A stretch of 35,889 nucleotides of DNA. Origin: Rhodoferax sp. (GTDB lineage: Bacteria > Pseudomonadota > Gammaproteobacteria > Burkholderiales > Burkholderiaceae_C). This document shows positions 8,628-15,936 of this stretch, one piece after another. Position 1 is the stretch's first letter, and each line of letters begins with the position of its first letter. A program made the position numbers and the translations under genes. The notes below the pieces were generated by a model. That model was given only the letters and a program-made list of their open reading frames with translations. It searched no databases and was not told the origin of the DNA. The stretch spans positions 1-35,889 of the forward strand of contig NZ_JANXUQ010000188.1 of the NCBI RefSeq assembly GCF_025356155.1, given 5' to 3'.

Positions 8628-9581
8628 ATGAACCTGCACCAGTTTCGTTTTGTCCAGGAAGCCGTACGCCGCAACCTCAACCTGACGGAAGCCGCCAAAG
8701 CCCTGCACACCTCGCAACCGGGTGTATCCAAAGCCATCATCGAGCTGGAAGAAGAATTGGGCATAGAAATTTTCGCCCGCCACGGCAAACGCCTCAAGCG
8801 CGTGACCGAACCCGGCCAGCATGTACTCAAAAGCATCGACCTGATCCTACGCGAGGTCGGCAACCTCAAACGCATTGGCGAACAGTACAGCGCCGAAGAC
8901 AGCGGCACGCTTTCCATAGCCACCACCCACACGCAAGCCCGTTATGTGTTGCCCGAAAAGGTGGCCGCCCTGCGCGCCGCCTACCCCAAGGTCAACATCA
9001 GCCTGCACCAAGGCTCGCCCGACCAGGTGGCCCGCATGCTGATCGACGAGGTGGCCGAGATCGGCATTGCCACCGAATCCCTGGCCGATTACAGCGAGCT
9101 GGTCACCCTGCCCTGCTACGAATGGCAACACATGCTGGTGTTGCCCACCGACCACCCGCTGGCGCGCAAGGAGCGCATCACGCTGGAAGACGTGGCACAG
9201 GAACCGCTGATTACCTACCATCCGTCTTTCACGGGCCGAACCAAGATTGACCAGGCCTTTGCGACCCGCAAGCTGACGCCGCGCATTGCCTTGGAAGCGA
9301 TTGACTCGGACGTGATCAAAACCTATGTACGCCTTGGCCTGGGTGTGGGCATTGCGGCCGAAATGGCCGTGCGCGATGTGATCGAAGACGGTGGCAAGAG
9401 CGGCCTGGTGGTGCGCCCCGCCGGCAACCTGTTTGGCCAGAACGTGGCCCGCGTCGCATTCAAGCGCAGCGCCTATTTGCGCAACTTTGTGTTCACTTTC
9501 GCCGAGCTGCTCAGCGACCGGCTGGACCGCAAGCTCATCGCCCGCGCCATGGATGGACATATCGAAAATTATGAATTCTGA
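8628..9581 (+). CDS. cysB: LysR-family regulator of the CysB/Cbl type
   Basis: This 317-residue protein begins MNLHQFRFVQEAVRRNLNL, with the helix-turn-helix at about residues 18-40 (TEAAKALHTSQPGVSKAI). The long ligand-binding domain includes STHTQARY-like IATTHTQARYVLP and the HQGSPDQVARMLIDEVAEIGIATE block typical of CysB. CysB senses N-acetylserine or O-acetylserine and activates sulphate assimilation genes; Cbl is a close relative for sulphonate use, and I cannot firmly separate the two here. The ATG at 8628 was preferred to the TTG at 8616. Its end overlaps the next gene by 11 bp. Confidence 0.9.
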   Translation: MNLHQFRFVQEAVRRNLNLTEAAKALHTSQPGVSKAIIELEEELGIEIFARHGKRLKRVTEPGQHVLKSIDLILREVGNLKRIGEQYSAEDSGTLSIATTHTQARYVLPEKVAALRAAYPKVNISLHQGSPDQVARMLIDEVAEIGIATESLADYSELVTLPCYEWQHMLVLPTDHPLARKERITLEDVAQEPLITYHPSFTGRTKIDQAFATRKLTPRIALEAIDSDVIKTYVRLGLGVGIAAEMAVRDVIEDGGKSGLVVRPAGNLFGQNVARVAFKRSAYLRNFVFTFAELLSDRLDRKLIARAMDGHIENYEF

Positions 9582-10758
9582 GACACACAGCGCCGTACGC
9601 GGAGCAACTGGCGTGGGGGCAATATCCAGTCGCCTACCCAACGTAGGCACCACCATCTTCACCGTGATGTCGGCACTGGCCACCCAGCACAGGGCGGTCA
9701 ACCTGGGCCAGGGCTTTCCGGACTTTGCCTGCGACCCGGCCCTGGTGGACGCGGTAACCCAGGCCATGCAGGCCGGGCACAACCAGTACCCGCCCATGCC
9801 TGGCGTGCTGCCGTTCCGTGAGGCCATAGCCAGCAAAATTGAAGCGCTGTACGGCCATTCCTACAGGGCTGCAGACGAAATCACTATTACGGCCGGTGCC
9901 ACACAGGCCATCATCACCGCCATCTTGGCCATCGTGCACCCGGGTGATGAAATCATTGTGCTGGAGCCCTGCTACGACAGTTATGTGCCCAATATCGAGC
10001 TGGCGGGCGGTACGGCCGTGCGCGTGCCGCTGACTCCTGGCACCTTCCGCCCCGACTTTGACGCCATCGCCGCGGCGATTACGCCCAAGACCCGCGCCAT
10101 CGTCATCAACAGCCCGCACAACCCCAGCGCCACCGTGTGGACGCGCCAGGACATGCTGCGCCTGGAAGAAATTTTGGCCCCCACCAACGTGCTGCTGATC
10201 AGCGACGAGGTTTACGAGCACATGGTGTTCGACGACGTGCCGCACGAAAGCGCGTCCCGCCTTCCGGGCTTGGCCGAGCGCGCCTTCATCGTCTCCAGTT
10301 TCGGCAAAACCTACCACGTGACCGGCTGGAAGGTGGGGTATGTGGCCGCGCCAGCATCGCTGATGGCCGAGTTCCGCAAGGTGCACCAGTACAACGTGTT
10401 CTCCGTCAACACACCCATGCAATACGGCCTGGCCGCTTATATGGTCAACCCCGCGCCGTATCGGGACCTGCCCGCGTTTTACCAGCGCAAACGCGACCTG
10501 TTCCGCGCCGGTCTGGCCGACACCCGTCTGCGCCTGCTGCCGAGCGAGGGCAGCTACTTCCAATGCGTGGACATCTCGCAGGTCAGTGATCTGGGCGAGG
10601 CTGATTTTTGCCAGTGGCTGACAGCCGAGATCGGTGTGGCCGCCATTCCGCTGTCGGCGTTTTACGGCAATGGCTTTGACCAGCGTGTGGTGCGTTTTTG
10701 TTTTGCCAAGCAAGACGCCACCTTGCTTGCTGCGCTGGAGCGGCTCCAGTCGTTATAA
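9571..10758 (+). CDS. Methionine-type aminotransferase (YbdL-like, PLP fold type I)
   Basis: This 395-residue protein has all class I/II aminotransferase landmarks: NLGQGFPDF (about 44-52), NQYPPMPG, NSPHNPS (about 180-186), SDEVYEH with the PLP-ring aspartate at 212, and the Schiff-base lysine at about 246 in SSFGKTYHVTGWKVGY. The closest match by eye is the YbdL/KAT group, which uses methionine and aromatic amino acids. The ATG at 9571 lies inside the last codons of the cysB-type gene, so the two overlap by 11 bp and are probably co-translated. That pairing with a sulphur regulator fits methionine metabolism, but substrate use is inferred. Confidence 0.88.
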   Translation: MNSETHSAVRGATGVGAISSRLPNVGTTIFTVMSALATQHRAVNLGQGFPDFACDPALVDAVTQAMQAGHNQYPPMPGVLPFREAIASKIEALYGHSYRAADEITITAGATQAIITAILAIVHPGDEIIVLEPCYDSYVPNIELAGGTAVRVPLTPGTFRPDFDAIAAAITPKTRAIVINSPHNPSATVWTRQDMLRLEEILAPTNVLLISDEVYEHMVFDDVPHESASRLPGLAERAFIVSSFGKTYHVTGWKVGYVAAPASLMAEFRKVHQYNVFSVNTPMQYGLAAYMVNPAPYRDLPAFYQRKRDLFRAGLADTRLRLLPSEGSYFQCVDISQVSDLGEADFCQWLTAEIGVAAIPLSAFYGNGFDQRVVRFCFAKQDATLLAALERLQSL

Positions 10759-10764
10759 ACGTCC

Positions 10765-10816
10765 ATGCTATAAATACAGGAGCTTCTTAAGCTTATTCTA
10801 CGAGGGCTAGCGGGCT
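10765..10816 (-). repeat. Dispersed 47-52 nt repeat, copy 1
   Basis: On the minus strand this reads CGCTAGCCCTCGTAGAATAAGC and on to an AGCTCCTG..TTATAGC-like tail. It matches the copies at 18692, 22689 and 31181. It fills the convergent gap between the aminotransferase and sensor kinase genes. Confidence 0.75.
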
Positions 10817-10821
10817 TTTCT

Positions 10822-12207
10822 TCATATGGACTCCGCTGCAAACGCAACGCGAATCACAAACCCGCTTTTACCAGATGCGGGTGAACCGACGGTGACCGTG
10901 CCGCCACATTGCGATGCCAGTTCCTTGACGATGGCCAGCCCCAGGCCACTGCCCTCCGAGTCGGTGCCCGCCACCCGGTAGAAGCGCTGGAAAATTTTCT
11001 CCGAATGCCCAGGTGCCACGCCCGGGCCGTTGTCTTCCACCACCAAGGACATGTGCGTCTGCGACGCCTGAATGCTGACCGTGACCACGCCTGCGGCCGG
11101 GGTGTAGCGGATCGCGTTATCGATGAGGTTGATGGCAATCTCCCGCAAAGCCGCCGGATTGCACGCAATCACACAGTCACTGCCACTGCGCTCAAACCCC
11201 AAATCGATCTGCTTGCGGTGCGCTTGTGGTGCCATGTCTTCCAGTACCTGTTGAACGATATCGCAACAGGCATGGCGGGACATTGCCACCGTGTCGGCCA
11301 AGGCCGCCTCGACCGACGACAGCGTTAAAAACTGGTTCACCAGACGCGTGGTTTGCAGCAGGGTCTTGCGCGCAGCGTGCAAGGCCAAGTCGGCACTGGC
11401 CTTGTCCGGCGCACGCTGTACATCGCTGATCTGGACATTCAAAACCGCCAGCGGCGTGCGCAGTTGGTGGGCAGCATTCTCGATGAACATGCTGCGTAAG
11501 TGGGTGTAGTTCTCCAGCCGCTCCATGTAGTCGTTGAAGGCATCGACCATGGGTTTCAGTTCTGCCGGAATCTGGTGCGTAGACAGCCTCTGCAGCGAAC
11601 CCTCCTTGCGCAACCGCACATCGTCGCGCAACCGGAGCAAGGGCCTCAGCCCCTGGTGCAGACCAAACAGAATGAACACTGCGGCGAGCACCAAAATCAG
11701 AAGCTGCTGCCGCATGGCCTGCATCCACAACTTGTTGGTCAGTTGTCGGCGCGCGCGCGTGGTTTGGGCCACTTCTACGGTCACCGGTTTGCTCGTGGGG
11801 CTGCCAATGACCGGCTGCAAAAAGACCACGACGCGCACCGCCTCGTCGCGCATGCTGGCGTCAAAAAAATAGGGCGACTCGCCTGATACCGGTGCCGTGG
11901 GGGCCGGCATATCGGTGTAGCCCGACAGCAGTTGCCCCGCGCCGGTGGTCACGCGATAGAAAACGCGGTCCGCCTCCTTGGACTGAAAAAGCTCCAGCGC
12001 AGCCGGTGGGATTTGTTGTTGAAAAGACCCGTCTTCAAAACTGATGGGCTCGGCAATCATCCGCGCCGAGCCCAACAGCAAGCGGTCCTGGACGACCAAG
12101 GCCGTGTCCGCCGCGCTCTCATGGCTCAACCAGGCATCCAGGGCAACCGCACAGACCAGGGGCAACAGGACCCAGGCCAATAATTGGCGTCTAAGGCTGT
12201 TATTCAT
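10822..12207 (-). CDS. Sensor histidine kinase, TctE-like
   Basis: This 461-residue protein has a membrane segment at about 8-24, a periplasmic 2CSK_N-type sensor region (about 30-160), a second membrane segment (about 168-184), a dimerisation/phosphoacceptor domain with H247 in ENAAHQLRTPLAVL, and an ATPase domain with N box NLIDNAIRYTP, G1 EDNGPGV and G2 GSGLGLAIV. It belongs to the TctE group of kinases that control uptake of carboxylates and other organic solutes. The ATG at 12207 overlaps the response regulator gene by 8 bp. Three uptake units follow on the other strand, and their shared upstream site makes them the likely targets. Confidence 0.92.
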   Translation of the reverse strand: MNNSLRRQLLAWVLLPLVCAVALDAWLSHESAADTALVVQDRLLLGSARMIAEPISFEDGSFQQQIPPAALELFQSKEADRVFYRVTTGAGQLLSGYTDMPAPTAPVSGESPYFFDASMRDEAVRVVVFLQPVIGSPTSKPVTVEVAQTTRARRQLTNKLWMQAMRQQLLILVLAAVFILFGLHQGLRPLLRLRDDVRLRKEGSLQRLSTHQIPAELKPMVDAFNDYMERLENYTHLRSMFIENAAHQLRTPLAVLNVQISDVQRAPDKASADLALHAARKTLLQTTRLVNQFLTLSSVEAALADTVAMSRHACCDIVQQVLEDMAPQAHRKQIDLGFERSGSDCVIACNPAALREIAINLIDNAIRYTPAAGVVTVSIQASQTHMSLVVEDNGPGVAPGHSEKIFQRFYRVAGTDSEGSGLGLAIVKELASQCGGTVTVGSPASGKSGFVIRVAFAAESI

Positions 12208-12874
12208 TCCCTGTGGGGCGCAGCAAATAGCCCAAACCACGCAAGGTCATGATCTGCGCGGAGCTGTGCTCCAGCTTCTTGCGCAAGCGGTGCACATAAA
12301 TTTCAATGGCATCCGTGGACGTGTCCTCGTTCAACGAAAACAGACTCTGTGCCAGCGCATATTTGGTGATCGAGGCGCCAGCCTGGCGCATCAACATCTC
12401 CAGAACGGCACGCTCCCGGGGCGTCAGTGCCATTGGTTTTTGTGCAATCTGGAATTCACGCGAGTTCGTGTTGTACGTGAGATCACCACAGCTGATGACC
12501 GGGTTGCTCAGACCTGAAGAGCGCCGCAACAGCATGCGGATACGTGCTTCCAATTCCTCGATGTCAAAAGGCTTGGCCATGTAGTCGTCTGCGCCGTGGT
12601 CGAGTTCGCTGACCCGGCTCTGCACCGTGTTGTTGGCGGTCAGGACCAATACAGGTGTTGAGTCCTGGCGTGCGCGCAGGCGGCGCAAGACTTCTTTGCC
12701 GTCCAGCCTGGGCAAAGCCAGGTCCAGTATGACCAGGTTGTACTTCTCCGATTTCAGGGCGAAGTCCGCATCCACGCCGTTGTCAATGCAGTCCACGGTG
12801 TACTGCTCTTTACGCAGGGTGCGACCCAACCATTGGGCCAATTCGCTGTTGTCTTCGACTACCAAAATTCGCAT
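12200..12874 (-). CDS. OmpR/PhoB-family response regulator, TctD-like
   Basis: This 224-residue protein has a receiver domain (1-115) with phosphoacceptor D51 in LVILDLALPRLDG, T79 and K101 in YMAKPFD. The winged-helix DNA-binding domain (about 125-220) contains LTPRERAVLEML and EIYVHRLRKKLE. The ATG at 12874 was chosen over a TTG at 12880 because MRILVVEDN is the normal start of the family. The gene is divergent from the orphan binding-protein gene, and the first TGAAAGC repeat lies between them, close enough to allow autoregulation. Confidence 0.94.
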   Translation of the reverse strand: MRILVVEDNSELAQWLGRTLRKEQYTVDCIDNGVDADFALKSEKYNLVILDLALPRLDGKEVLRRLRARQDSTPVLVLTANNTVQSRVSELDHGADDYMAKPFDIEELEARIRMLLRRSSGLSNPVISCGDLTYNTNSREFQIAQKPMALTPRERAVLEMLMRQAGASITKYALAQSLFSLNEDTSTDAIEIYVHRLRKKLEHSSAQIMTLRGLGYLLRPTGNE

Positions 12875-12905
12875 GCGCAATCATAGTCCGGCGTCTGCGC
12901 CTGGG

Positions 12906-12946
12906 TACTTTCCCTAGGTCCTCGGCGCTGAAAGCGGATTGAAAGC
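12906..12946 (+). promoter_or_regulatory. Composite regulatory site 1 (TTTCCC / TGAAAGC direct repeat)
   Basis: TACTTTCCCTAGG starts at 12906. TGAAAGC occurs at 12929 and again at 12940, an 11-bp period. The distance from the T of TACTTT to the first TGAAAGC is 23 bp, as in sites 2 and 3. Direct repeats at an 11-bp period are typical of OmpR/PhoB-family regulator sites. It lies 44 bp before the binding-protein start and 31 bp before the response regulator start. Confidence 0.7.
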
Positions 12947-12990
12947 AGGCCCCACGTAAGGTGCGCTACCCCATCACCAGAGGAGCGCCC

Positions 12991-14130
12991 ATGAAAATCC
13001 ATCCTGCAGCTATTCGACTTGTCGCGTCGATTACACGGGCATGCCACGCACTGCTCATTGCAACAGCCGTGCTGGCTGGCGCATGTGACACGGCAGGTGC
13101 CGAAAACCTTGTCGTTGGCCAAGTCGCCGAGTTGTCGGGACAGGACGTGGTAGCCGACAACGTGGCGGGAGCCCTGCTGTGGTTCGACCATGTCAACAAG
13201 AGCCCGAAAGAGGCGCACAAGTTCACGCTCAAACAATACGACGACAAGCGCGACCCCAAGCTCACGCTGGAGTACACGCACCGCCTGTTGGAGGTGGACA
13301 ACGCGATCGCATTGTTCGGCTACCGCAGCACGCCGTCGCTCGATGCCCTGTCCAAAGAACTGGATGCGATGAACATCGCACTGGTCGCACCCTTTAACGG
13401 ATCGGACGCGGTACGTAAAAATGCACACAATGCTTTTTTCTTGCGCGGCACCTACAAGGACGAGGCGGCGCGACTGGTTGAACAAATTGCGACGATTGGT
13501 ATCCGCAAGGTGGCCTTGGTCCATCAGGAGGACGCCTTTGGCAAGGAAGGGCTGGACGGCTACCTCGCGGCATTGAAGGCGCGTGGCATCGAACCCATAA
13601 CGGTACTGAGTTATGACCGCAAGACGCTGGACACAACCCAGGTGGTAGCCGAGCTGATTCGACACGACGCAGTCGCCACGCTGATGGCGTGCACACCCAA
13701 GGCTTGCGCCAACATCATTCGCGGTGTGCGCGAAAAGAACCAGGGCATGTTGATTGGCGTGTTGTCGAACGCGGTCAACGAAGAATTCATCAAATCTGTG
13801 GCAGCGACCGGGCGCGGTCTGATGATGAGCCAGGTGATCCCCTATCCGTGGAATGTTTCGCTGCCCATCGTGCGCGAATTCAACCAACTCAATGCACAAA
13901 GCGGCAACGTGGCCCCGGTGTCGTATGCAAGCCTTGAAGGCTTTGCAGCCGCGCATCTGTTGACAGCAGCAGTACGTCGCGCCGGGCCAAGGCCCACACG
14001 CGAAGGCGTGATCGCCGCGCTGCGCGGCATGAAAAAATTCGACTTGGGTGGCATCCACTTCAACCCGGAAGGCCAGAACTACTTCACTGAAGTGACCACG
14101 CTGGGCAAGAACGGCAAGATCGTTCGCTAG
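12991..14130 (+). CDS. Periplasmic type 1 substrate-binding protein (LivJ-like), orphan
   Basis: This 379-residue protein starts at the ATG at 12991, preceded by AGAGGAG. A signal peptide ends near residue 36 (ALLIATAVLAGACDTAGA-E). The mature protein is a type 1 periplasmic binding fold: NLVVGQVAELSG, FGYRSTPSLDAL, and KVALVHQEDAFGKEGLDGY. The family binds branched-chain amino acids, urea, aromatic acids and others. No LivHMGF partners are nearby. It shares its upstream site with the porin and the NMT1-type importer and is divergent from the two-component genes, so it may deliver a ligand or serve the kinase as a co-sensor; that is speculation. Confidence 0.88.
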   Translation: MKIHPAAIRLVASITRACHALLIATAVLAGACDTAGAENLVVGQVAELSGQDVVADNVAGALLWFDHVNKSPKEAHKFTLKQYDDKRDPKLTLEYTHRLLEVDNAIALFGYRSTPSLDALSKELDAMNIALVAPFNGSDAVRKNAHNAFFLRGTYKDEAARLVEQIATIGIRKVALVHQEDAFGKEGLDGYLAALKARGIEPITVLSYDRKTLDTTQVVAELIRHDAVATLMACTPKACANIIRGVREKNQGMLIGVLSNAVNEEFIKSVAATGRGLMMSQVIPYPWNVSLPIVREFNQLNAQSGNVAPVSYASLEGFAAAHLLTAAVRRAGPRPTREGVIAALRGMKKFDLGGIHFNPEGQNYFTEVTTLGKNGKIVR

Positions 14131-14142
14131 TGCAATGCCGAT

Positions 14143-14212
14143 GGGCCGCCCCGAGGCACTGTGCGCCCCCTCGGGGGCAGCGCACTACGCGCAGCGAGCA
14201 GCGTGGGGGCTA
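14143..14212. repeat. GC-rich intergenic palindromic repeat
   Basis: The segment holds GGGCCGCCCCGAGG, then the hairpin CGCCCCCTCGGGGGC, then GCGCAGCGAGCAGCGTGGGGGC. I recall very similar intergenic repeats from many Comamonadaceae genomes, usually just behind genes. Here it follows the binding-protein stop by 12 bp and may work as a terminator or mRNA-end protector. Confidence 0.6.
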
Positions 14213-14248
14213 GGTCTGCAAAACACGATTGTGTTTTTCTGGTGTCAG

Positions 14249-14289
14249 TACTTTCCCTAGGGTGCGACAACTGAAAGCGGACTGAAAGC
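14249..14289 (+). promoter_or_regulatory. Composite regulatory site 2 (TTTCCC / TGAAAGC direct repeat)
   Basis: TACTTTCCCTAGG starts at 14249 and is identical over 13 bases to site 1. TGAAAGC occurs at 14272 and 14283, again at an 11-bp period and 23 bp from the first element. It lies 118 bp before the porin start. Confidence 0.7.
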
Positions 14290-14407
14290 GGCCCCCAAAT
14301 ACATTGGCTTCGGGCTATCCAACAGTTCGCAGAGCGCACCAGGCGCCAACTTCTTACCTCGCTAACCCTCCCCCTCAATCGTTCCATTTCCTTCGGAGAT
14401 TTCATAC

Positions 14408-15742
14408 ATGAAAGCAAAAAAAATCATCCTCGTGAGCGCAGCCCTGGGCCTCGCGTCCGTCGTGGCGCAAGCGCAGAATACCGACAAATTGCAACAGGCG
14501 TTGGCACAGGCTCAAGCTGCGGCAGCCCAAGCGCAAGCTGCTGCCAACCAAGCCCAGGCTGCATTGGAGCAAGCCCTGGCCGCTGCGTACGAGGCCAAGA
14601 AAAGCAGCGCATCGATTGCCGCGCCTGCGACTGAAAAATCGGACGGTGGCAGTCTGACAATTGCCAAGGGAGCCAACAGCGCAACACTCTATGGTTTGAT
14701 CGACGTGACCCTGTTCAACAAAACCAATGCCAACGCAGCCGGGCAGACCGTGACTGCGCCACAGGTTGCGTGGTTCAGTGGCAACCGCTGGGGCATCACC
14801 GGCTCGCATGCAACGGGAACCGGCGACGACGCGCTCAAGGCCATTTTCAGACTGGAAAGCGAGTTTGAATCCGAGACTGGCAGCATGGATACCCCAGGCG
14901 TGCTTTTCAACCGCGATGCATGGCTGGGCCTGGAAAGCAAGTCTTTGGGCAAGCTGACCTTTGGTCGCCAAAACGCACTGGCGCGTGACCCTGCCGCCTC
15001 GGCGGTCTATGGTGACCCCTATGGCAGCGCCAAAGCGTCGGTCGAAGAAGGCGGCTACTCCAACAACAACAATTTCAAGCAGCTGATTTTTTACGCCGGC
15101 AGCTCTAGCGGTACCCGCATCAACAACGGTGTGGTGTGGAAAAAAGCGTTTTCCAATGGAATGGTTGCGGGTGCAGCCTACTCCTTCGGTGGCGTGACCG
15201 GCAGCTTCGACACCGGGTCCAGCAAGACCGGATCGCTGGCCTACAACGGAAACGGATTCACGATCGCCGGCTTTGCCACGGGCGCCAATATCAACAACCT
15301 GACCCACCAGACGGTGTCGGTAGGCGGCAATGTTCAACTGGGATCCATGGTGCGCTTGAATGCCGGATACTTCGATTACTCCGCGCAACAGGCCGCAGGA
15401 CTGGGCGACCGCAAGGACAAAGCCTGGACCGTATCTACCAAAATTACCCCTGGCGGTGCCTTCGATTTTCAATTGGGTTACCAAGTCATGAGCGCCAACA
15501 ATGCAGGCGTCAATGGTTCGGGCTATGTGCAAAACGCGTATAGCGACACCAGTGCCATCAAGGCGACAGCATCCGGTGATCGCACCACCTTTTACGGCTC
15601 GGTTTTCTACCATTTGGACAGTGCAACCGAGTTCTATTTGGCGTTTGACCATTTGGACACCACCGATGGTTACAAGGCAGCACAAGCCAACGGCTTCAAG
15701 TCGGCAGACGAGGTCGGCGTGGGCATGCGTTTCAAGTTCTGA
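14408..15742 (+). CDS. Outer membrane porin with N-terminal coiled coil
   Basis: This 444-residue protein has a signal peptide ending at about residue 22 (SVVAQAQ). Residues about 27-63 are an unbroken Ala/Gln-rich heptad-like stretch, then a Ser/Ala/Lys-rich linker. The 16-strand porin domain begins near residue 85 (SATLYGLIDVTLF), with WGITGSHATGTGDDALKAIFRLESEF and LGLESKSLGKLTFGRQNAL as family landmarks, and ends in GVGMRFKF with the C-terminal Phe needed for Bam assembly. Typical Burkholderiales porins lack the coiled-coil segment. The start is preceded by GGAG. It likely brings the regulon's substrate across the outer membrane. A terminator follows. Confidence 0.92.
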   Translation: MKAKKIILVSAALGLASVVAQAQNTDKLQQALAQAQAAAAQAQAAANQAQAALEQALAAAYEAKKSSASIAAPATEKSDGGSLTIAKGANSATLYGLIDVTLFNKTNANAAGQTVTAPQVAWFSGNRWGITGSHATGTGDDALKAIFRLESEFESETGSMDTPGVLFNRDAWLGLESKSLGKLTFGRQNALARDPAASAVYGDPYGSAKASVEEGGYSNNNNFKQLIFYAGSSSGTRINNGVVWKKAFSNGMVAGAAYSFGGVTGSFDTGSSKTGSLAYNGNGFTIAGFATGANINNLTHQTVSVGGNVQLGSMVRLNAGYFDYSAQQAAGLGDRKDKAWTVSTKITPGGAFDFQLGYQVMSANNAGVNGSGYVQNAYSDTSAIKATASGDRTTFYGSVFYHLDSATEFYLAFDHLDTTDGYKAAQANGFKSADEVGVGMRFKF

Positions 15743-15801
15743 TTGGTGTTTTAACAAGTTTCTCAAAATTCTCAAAGGGGTCCCGTTGAACAGCGGGAAT
15801 T

Positions 15802-15833
15802 GAAGTGTGCTGGCAACAGCACGCTTCTTTTTT
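15802..15833 (+). terminator. Rho-independent terminator after the porin gene
   Basis: GAAGTGTGCTG at 15802-15812 pairs with CAGCACGCTTC at 15817-15827 (one G-T pair, GCAA loop), followed by TTTTTT. Confidence 0.92.
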
Positions 15834-15851
15834 ATCAAAAATCTCCGTAGG

Positions 15852-15891
15852 TGTTTTCCCCCGCACCATAGGACTGAAAGCGCACTGAAAG
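15852..15891 (+). promoter_or_regulatory. Composite regulatory site 3 (TTTCCC / TGAAAG direct repeat)
   Basis: TGTTTTCCC starts at 15852. TGAAAGC occurs at 15875 and TGAAAG at 15886, the same 11-bp period and the same 23-bp offset as in sites 1 and 2. It lies 46 bp before the GTG start of the NMT1-type binding protein, directly after the porin terminator. Confidence 0.7.
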
Positions 15892-15936
15892 TCCAAGTCG
15901 TCTATCGTTGCCTCTCTCACATTTTCAGGAAATATC

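Noticed and set aside
8847..9836. Long minus-strand frame of 329 codons opposite the cysB-type gene
   Set aside because: It mirrors the conserved cysB/aminotransferase coding frames, is rich in His/Gly/Val as expected of an antisense shadow, and matches no family.
9634..10713. Minus-strand frame of 359 codons opposite the aminotransferase
   Set aside because: Antisense shadow of a gene with intact catalytic motifs; no start signal or domain.
12947..12990. A common -10 box downstream of the TGAAAGC repeats
   Set aside because: TCTATC/CTATCC/GCTACC-like hexamers are present after the three sites but at inconsistent distances, so no promoter could be fixed.
12859..14058. Minus-strand frame of 399 codons opposite the orphan binding protein
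   Set aside because: Composition is typical of antisense translation; the plus-strand gene has a signal peptide, ribosome binding site and a clear family.
14402..15838. Minus-strand frame of 478 codons opposite the porin
   Set aside because: Shadow of the porin; it also reads through the porin terminator.
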